A program made the translations under genes and the position numbers. Of a DNA stretch of 64,000 nucleotides, positions 60,161 through 64,000 are shown one piece after another. The stretch is from Bacteroidales bacterium UBA3630. Its GTDB lineage: Bacteria > Bacteroidota > Bacteroidia > Bacteroidales > P3. Each line of letters starts with the position of its first letter. Position 1 is the first letter of the stretch. The stretch spans positions 41,500 through 105,499 of the forward strand of contig DFLB01000063.1 of the NCBI GenBank assembly GCA_002373995.1. The letters run 5' to 3'. The notes beneath the pieces were generated by a model that worked only from the letters and a program-made list of their open reading frames with translations, had not been told where the DNA came from and did not search any database.

Positions 60161-61090
60161 TTATTTCTTTTTTACGAGGCGTACGGAGAGGCCGTTGCTG
60201 CGATAGTTGCGGTTGACCATGTCGAGGGTGGCGTCGGAGAAGTAGATGTTGTAGGCGCGGGATTCGTTGTAGTGGGTTGTAGACCAATAGATGCCTGCTT
60301 CGCCGATGAGGTCAATGCCGTTGGCGTAGCGGCAGCCGGCGGCTGGGAGGAATATGGCGCCTGCGGCTTCCATTTGTTGCCATTGTGTGTCGGTGTATTT
60401 GTTGGCTTGGTCCCATGAGGTGGCGCCGGGGGTGAAGGAGAGTCCGTCGGGGAGGGACCAGGAGTCTGGGAGTATGACGAGGCCCTTGTAGAGGTCGACG
60501 AGGACGGCGAGGCCCCATTTGCCGACGCGGTTTTCGGCGCCGCTTTGTCCGAGGAGGTAGCGCCATTCGTTGGAGTTGAGAGTGTGCCAGAGGCCGGGGG
60601 TGTTGCCGCCGTTGGAGACGGGGATGTAGATGCCCCAGTCGGCGTTGGCGCAGTTGTCGACGAGGTCGTTGAGGGAGCTGCCGCCGGGGTAGTAGTCGGC
60701 GTTGTTGTTGCTGACGCTGTAGGGTTGGTAGGCTACGGCGCCGCTGTTCCAGCCGGAGGTTCCCCATCCGAAGAGGTCGATCCAGCCGCTGTTGACGGAG
60801 GAGATGAGGGTGTTGTCGGCGCCGATGTAGTCGTATTGGTGTTCGGCGAAGCGCCAGGTGTTGGTGGAGGCTTGGTATTGGAGGTTGCCGCGGGAGAAGC
60901 CGACGCGCTTGAAGGAGCTGACGGAGAATGAGTACTTGCTCATGCCGTCGTTGTCGAAGGCTGATTGGGTGGCGGCGGGGCTGTCGCCGGAGGTGGTGTT
61001 TCTGGGGCCGGAGGTGGTGGTGTCTTTTTGGCACGAGACGATTGCGAGGGGGAGGAGGAGGGCTATTGCTGCGAGGTGTTTGTGTTTCAT
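60161..61090 (-). CDS. Lipoprotein of a Bacteroidales paralogous family
   Basis: 309 residues. Signal peptide with lipobox AIVSC (Cys20). The mature part begins with a Thr/Ser/Pro linker, then FSVSSFKRVGFSRGNLQYQASTNTWRFAEHQYDYIG, GWIDLFGWGTSGWNSGA, YYPGGSSLNDL, WRYLLGQ, AGAIFLPAAGCRY and YWSTTHYNESRAYNIYFSD. This is a family I have seen repeated many times in Bacteroidales genomes, related to the Fibrobacter major-paralogous-domain type, and its function is unknown. The gene immediately upstream (61138-62073) is a clear paralogue. Confidence 0.8.
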   Translation of the reverse strand: MKHKHLAAIALLLPLAIVSCQKDTTTSGPRNTTSGDSPAATQSAFDNDGMSKYSFSVSSFKRVGFSRGNLQYQASTNTWRFAEHQYDYIGADNTLISSVNSGWIDLFGWGTSGWNSGAVAYQPYSVSNNNADYYPGGSSLNDLVDNCANADWGIYIPVSNGGNTPGLWHTLNSNEWRYLLGQSGAENRVGKWGLAVLVDLYKGLVILPDSWSLPDGLSFTPGATSWDQANKYTDTQWQQMEAAGAIFLPAAGCRYANGIDLIGEAGIYWSTTHYNESRAYNIYFSDATLDMVNRNYRSNGLSVRLVKKK

Positions 61091-61137
61091 GGTGTATTGT
61101 TTTTTTTTGAGCGGGTAGCTGGTTCTGCTCCCTGCTA

Positions 61138-62073
61138 TTATTGGACGTCTTGTACGAGGCGGACGGCGCAGCCGAGGCTGCGGTCGAGGGTGCGGTCGGT
61201 GTCGAGGAATTTGTTGCTGAAGCTGAGGCTGTAGGCGCGCTCGGGGTCGTAGTGTGATGAGCTCCAGTAGTCGCCGTAGTAGTCAACGAAGGAAGGTGTG
61301 GTGGAGATGCGGCGGCCGGCGGCCGGGAGGAAGATGGCGCCGGCTTTTTCCATGCGTATCCAGGCGTCGATGGGGTAGGCGTTTGTGTACCAGCCTGCTG
61401 AGAGGCCCGGGGTGAAGGTGAGGTTATCGGGGAGGATCCAGTTGTCGGGGAGGATGATGATGCCGGGGTAGAGGCCGGCGATGGTTCCGAGGCCCCATTT
61501 GCCGTCGCGGAAGTAGTTGGCGTGCTGGCCGTAGGAGAGGAGGTATTGCCATTCTTCGGTGGTGAGGGTGCGCCAGAGGCCTTTCTGGTTGCCGCCGTTG
61601 GTGATGGAGGCGAAGATGCCCCAGTCGCAGCTGTCATGTTCGCCAGCGAGGTCGTTTTCGGGGTTTCCGCCGGGGTAGTAGTCGGAGAAGAGGGTACTGG
61701 TGTCGCAGGGGGAGAAGGCGAGGGCGCCGCTTGGGTAGCCAGAGGTGCCCCAGCCGAAGAGGTCGATCCAGTCGTTGTAGATGGATGAGATGTTGGCGTT
61801 GTCGGGGCCGATGTAGCTGTATTGTGTTGTGGCGAAGCGCCATGTGTCGGTGAGGGGTTTGTATTGGAGGTTTCCGCGTGAGAAGCGGATGTATTTTTGT
61901 TCGGCGACGGAGAAGAGGGCGAGAGATGCGCCGTTGTCGTCGAAGCCTACGGCGGCCATTTCCGTTTGTCCGCTGCCTGAGGATGGGGTGGTTGAGGTGG
62001 GCTTTTCGGTGCAGGAGAGGAGGCTGAGGAGGAGGTTTGCGGCAAGGATGAGGGTCCAGTGTGTGTGTTTCAT
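61138..62073 (-). CDS. Lipoprotein of the same paralogous family
   Basis: 311 residues from ATG 62073, chosen because it gives the lipoprotein signal ending LLSLLSC; an upstream in-frame ATG at 62127 adds repeat-derived sequence. The mature region follows the same order as its neighbour: KYIRFSRGNLQYKPLTDTWRFATTQYSYIG, DWIDLFGWGTSGYPSGA, YYPGGNPENDL, WQYLLSYG, AGAIFLPAAGRR, YWSSSHYDPERAYSLSFS and CAVRLVQDVQ. A tandem duplication is likely. Short GGTAGC-type repeats lie on both sides (61112 and 62097). Confidence 0.8.
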   Translation of the reverse strand: MKHTHWTLILAANLLLSLLSCTEKPTSTTPSSGSGQTEMAAVGFDDNGASLALFSVAEQKYIRFSRGNLQYKPLTDTWRFATTQYSYIGPDNANISSIYNDWIDLFGWGTSGYPSGALAFSPCDTSTLFSDYYPGGNPENDLAGEHDSCDWGIFASITNGGNQKGLWRTLTTEEWQYLLSYGQHANYFRDGKWGLGTIAGLYPGIIILPDNWILPDNLTFTPGLSAGWYTNAYPIDAWIRMEKAGAIFLPAAGRRISTTPSFVDYYGDYWSSSHYDPERAYSLSFSNKFLDTDRTLDRSLGCAVRLVQDVQ

Positions 62074-62135
62074 AGGTGTATTGTTTTTGGTGGCTGGTAG
62101 CGGGTAGCTGTTAGCTATCTGCTGCATGCTGTTTA

Positions 62136-63326
62136 TTATTCTACTTCGACAAGGAGGCCTTTGAGGTATTCGCCTTCGGGGTGGTATATGCTGACGGGGT
62201 GGTCGATAGCGTGGGGGAGTTGTCTGACGATGCGCACGGAGCGGCGGGCGTTGAGTGCGGCGGTGAAGAGCATGGTCTGGAAGTCGTCGCGGCTGACGGC
62301 TTGTGAGCAGCTGAAGGTCATCAACATGCCGCCGGAGGGTATTGTTTCCAGGGCGCGTTGATTGATGGTGCGGTAGCCTTTGAGTCCTTGGGCGAGGGAG
62401 CGGTGGTTTTTGGCGAAGGCTGGTGGGTCGAGGATGACGAGGTCGAAGGGGTCTCCGGGGGTTGCGTTGCCTGGGCCGAGGTATTGAAGGACGTCGGCGA
62501 CGGTGCCTTTGTGGGGCGCGGAGGGGCCGAAGTTGAGCTGCACGTTTCGGTTGCAGAGTTGGATGGCTTTCTTGCTGATGTCGACGGTTTCGACGTAGTT
62601 GGCACCGCCCTTGAGGGCTGCGAGGGAGAATCCGCCGGTGTAGCCGAAGCAGTTGAGCACACGACGGCCGGAGGCGAGCGATGCGACGAGTTCCCTATTT
62701 TCGCGCTGGTCGATGAAGAAGCCTGTTTTTTGGCCTTCGTAGAAGTTGATGATGAGGCGGAGTCCGTTTTCCGTTATTTCCCATTCTTGCGGAGAGATGC
62801 CCCAGAGGTAGGTGTCGGCTGGGGCACCGGGGCAGGTGGCGTTGCTCTTGTCGAATATGGCTTTGAGGCCGAGTGGTTGGAGCAGGCTGCAGCAGACGGA
62901 GGTGAGCTGTGGGAGGAGGCGGTGGATGCCGAGGGAGTGGGCTTGGATGACGAGGATGCCGTTGTACCAGTCGCAGACGAGGCCTGGCAGACCGTCGCCT
63001 TCGGCGTGTACGAGTCGGAAGACGTTGGTGGAGGGGTGGGTGAAGAGACCGAGGCGTTGGCGGTAGGCGATGGCGGATTGAAGTCGCTGGCGCAGGAAGT
63101 CTTCGTCGATGGCATCAGTACTGAAGGAGAGCACTTTGCAGATAATGCTGCCTGTTTCATAGAGGCCCGTGGCCATCCAGCGGCCGTCAGGGGAGCAGAT
63201 GTCGACGAGGTCGCCATCGTCAGGTGAGCCTTCGATGGACTTCACGGCTCCGGAGAAGACCCAGGGATGACGGCGCAGGAGGGCTTTCTCTTTGCCGGCG
63301 GCGATTATCAAGCGCGGACGAGTCAC
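62136..63326 (-). CDS. rlmI: RlmI-like class I SAM-dependent rRNA methyltransferase
   Basis: 396 residues. An N-terminal PUA domain (KEKALLRRHPWVFSGAVKSIEG, DICSPDGRWMATGLYE) is followed by the EEHGD-type region and a Rossmann methyltransferase with FFIDQRENRELV, VLNCFGYTGGFSLAALKGGA, VDISKKAIQLCNRN, the catalytic LVILDPPAFAKN and MLMTFSCSQAVS. The product is m5C in 23S rRNA in E. coli RlmI. It is followed 13 bases upstream by rpe on the same strand. Confidence 0.92.
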   Translation of the reverse strand: MTRPRLIIAAGKEKALLRRHPWVFSGAVKSIEGSPDDGDLVDICSPDGRWMATGLYETGSIICKVLSFSTDAIDEDFLRQRLQSAIAYRQRLGLFTHPSTNVFRLVHAEGDGLPGLVCDWYNGILVIQAHSLGIHRLLPQLTSVCCSLLQPLGLKAIFDKSNATCPGAPADTYLWGISPQEWEITENGLRLIINFYEGQKTGFFIDQRENRELVASLASGRRVLNCFGYTGGFSLAALKGGANYVETVDISKKAIQLCNRNVQLNFGPSAPHKGTVADVLQYLGPGNATPGDPFDLVILDPPAFAKNHRSLAQGLKGYRTINQRALETIPSGGMLMTFSCSQAVSRDDFQTMLFTAALNARRSVRIVRQLPHAIDHPVSIYHPEGEYLKGLLVEVE

Positions 63327-63338
63327 GATGTTCGGTGT

Positions 63339-63992
63339 TTAGTGTTCTGAGTTTTTAATCTGATGGATGACTGCGATGGGGTCGGTGCTTGCAAAGACGG
63401 CGTTGCCGGCCACGAGGACGTCGGCACCGGCTTGGTAGAGGAGCTGTGCGTTCTGGAGGTTGACTCCGCCATCCACCTCGATGAGGCAGCGCGGGTTCTT
63501 GCGGTCGCACAGTGCCCTGAGTTGACGCACTTTGGCGTATGTGTTCTCGATGAATTTTTGTCCGCCGAAGCCTGGGTTTACACTCATCAGGAGCACGAGG
63601 TCGCATTCTTGCACGATGTCTTCCAGCAGGCTGACGGGAGAGGAGGGGTTGAGGACGACGCCGGCTTTCATGGCGTGGTCGTGGATGGCATGGATGGTGC
63701 GGTCCAGGTGGGTGCAGGCTTCGTAGTGCACGGTGAGGATGTCGGCACCGGCGGCTTTGAAGTCTTCCACATAGCGGCCTGGGTCCATAATCATGAGGTG
63801 CACGTCGAGGGGTTTCCGGGCGTGCTTTTTGATGTGTTTGACGATGGGTTGTCCGAAGCTGATATTGGGCACAAAGATGCCGTCCATGACATCGACATGC
63901 AGCCAGTCGCATTCAGAGTCGTTGAGCATTTCGATGTCGCGCTGCAGGTTGCCGAAGTCGGCGCTTAAAAGCGAGGGGGAAACAAGTTTCAT
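63339..63992 (-). CDS. rpe: Ribulose-phosphate 3-epimerase
   Basis: 217 residues, complete in the window with its start 8 bases from the edge. TIM-barrel motifs: VSPSLLSADFGNL, the metal/active-site LHVDVMDGIFVPNISFG, PLDVHLMIMDPGRYVEDF, VLLMSVNPGFGGQKFIENT, IEVDGGVN and ADVLVAGNAVF. It interconverts ribulose-5-P and xylulose-5-P in the pentose phosphate pathway. The upstream promoter is outside the window. Confidence 0.96.
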   Translation of the reverse strand: MKLVSPSLLSADFGNLQRDIEMLNDSECDWLHVDVMDGIFVPNISFGQPIVKHIKKHARKPLDVHLMIMDPGRYVEDFKAAGADILTVHYEACTHLDRTIHAIHDHAMKAGVVLNPSSPVSLLEDIVQECDLVLLMSVNPGFGGQKFIENTYAKVRQLRALCDRKNPRCLIEVDGGVNLQNAQLLYQAGADVLVAGNAVFASTDPIAVIHQIKNSEH

Positions 63993-64000
63993 GATGACAG

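Overview
The window is a high-GC chromosomal segment of a Bacteroidales bacterium (Bacteroidota), probably an uncultured gut- or rumen-type lineage. The evidence is threefold. First, the Bacteroidota promoter signature (TAnnTTTG at -7, often with TTTG about 20 bases upstream) sits in front of many genes. Second, there are type IX secretion (T9SS) parts: a PorX-type response regulator/PglZ protein and large secreted proteins with T9SS-like C-terminal sorting domains. Third, the lipoprotein, LolA, DUF2490, YfhO and RlmI families are typical of the phylum. I see no phage, integrase, transposase, rRNA, tRNA or CRISPR. This is core chromosome with an unusual density of short intergenic repeats.

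Layout. 1-6159 (minus) is an operon-like run of two related secreted proteins flanking an M48 metalloprotease with a barrel-like C-terminus, ending in uvrA, which runs off the left edge. 6309-7061 is a divergent outer-membrane barrel. 7156-8721 is porX. 9150-12644 is mfd. 12690-14767 is a frameshifted T9SS cargo gene. 14961-20094 holds a PepSY-like protein, purA, an unknown protein, murB and a lipoprotein. 20250-23725 is a second T9SS cargo, apparently lacking its N-terminus, behind a MATE transporter. 24050-26472 is a Cthe_2159-like lipoprotein and a DUF2490 protein. 26469-30076 (minus) is an M20 amidohydrolase, a lone hydE and a shrunken GH20-like lipoprotein. 30405-35117 (plus) is a flippase, a small lipoprotein, a radical SAM protein, an unknown protein and pepD. 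35175-38435 (minus) is purF with a coiled-coil secreted protein. 38783-43470 (minus) is a secreted protein, ftsK, two tiny Cys-rich lipoproteins and a MauE/DoxX-thioredoxin fusion. 43791-52196 (plus) is a PgpH-like 7TM-HD protein, a YfhO-like protein, and a surface-polymer set (aminotransferase, HAD protein, TupA-like ATP-grasp, CDP-glycerol-type transferase). 52231-53456 (minus) is an IspD-like cytidylyltransferase and a membrane protein. 53878-55506 is an MFS transporter. 55582-63992 (minus) is housekeeping (peptide-type permease, tsaB, lolA-like, rmuC, folE, two paralogous lipoproteins, rlmI, rpe).

The most striking signal is not a gene. Six intergenic regions (17590, 23867, 30254, 38609, 43627 and 60054) carry the same element: four or five direct copies of CGGACC spaced exactly 11 bp apart, plus one inverted half-site separated by a loop of exactly 8 bases. 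Every copy lies upstream of at least one gene, including purA, purF, folE and the PgpH-like gene. A second, unrelated 11-bp iteron (ATGCTTAGGTT) lies upstream of mfd and of the MFS gene. A third family is made of GGTAGC-type heptamers, in one place a perfect 40-bp palindrome. An 11-bp pitch is close to one DNA turn, so both iterons could present stacked sites on one helix face. This is inference and needs a genome-wide count. Second-tier candidates are the M48 operon and a family of four-cysteine mini-lipoproteins beside a thiol-redox membrane protein.
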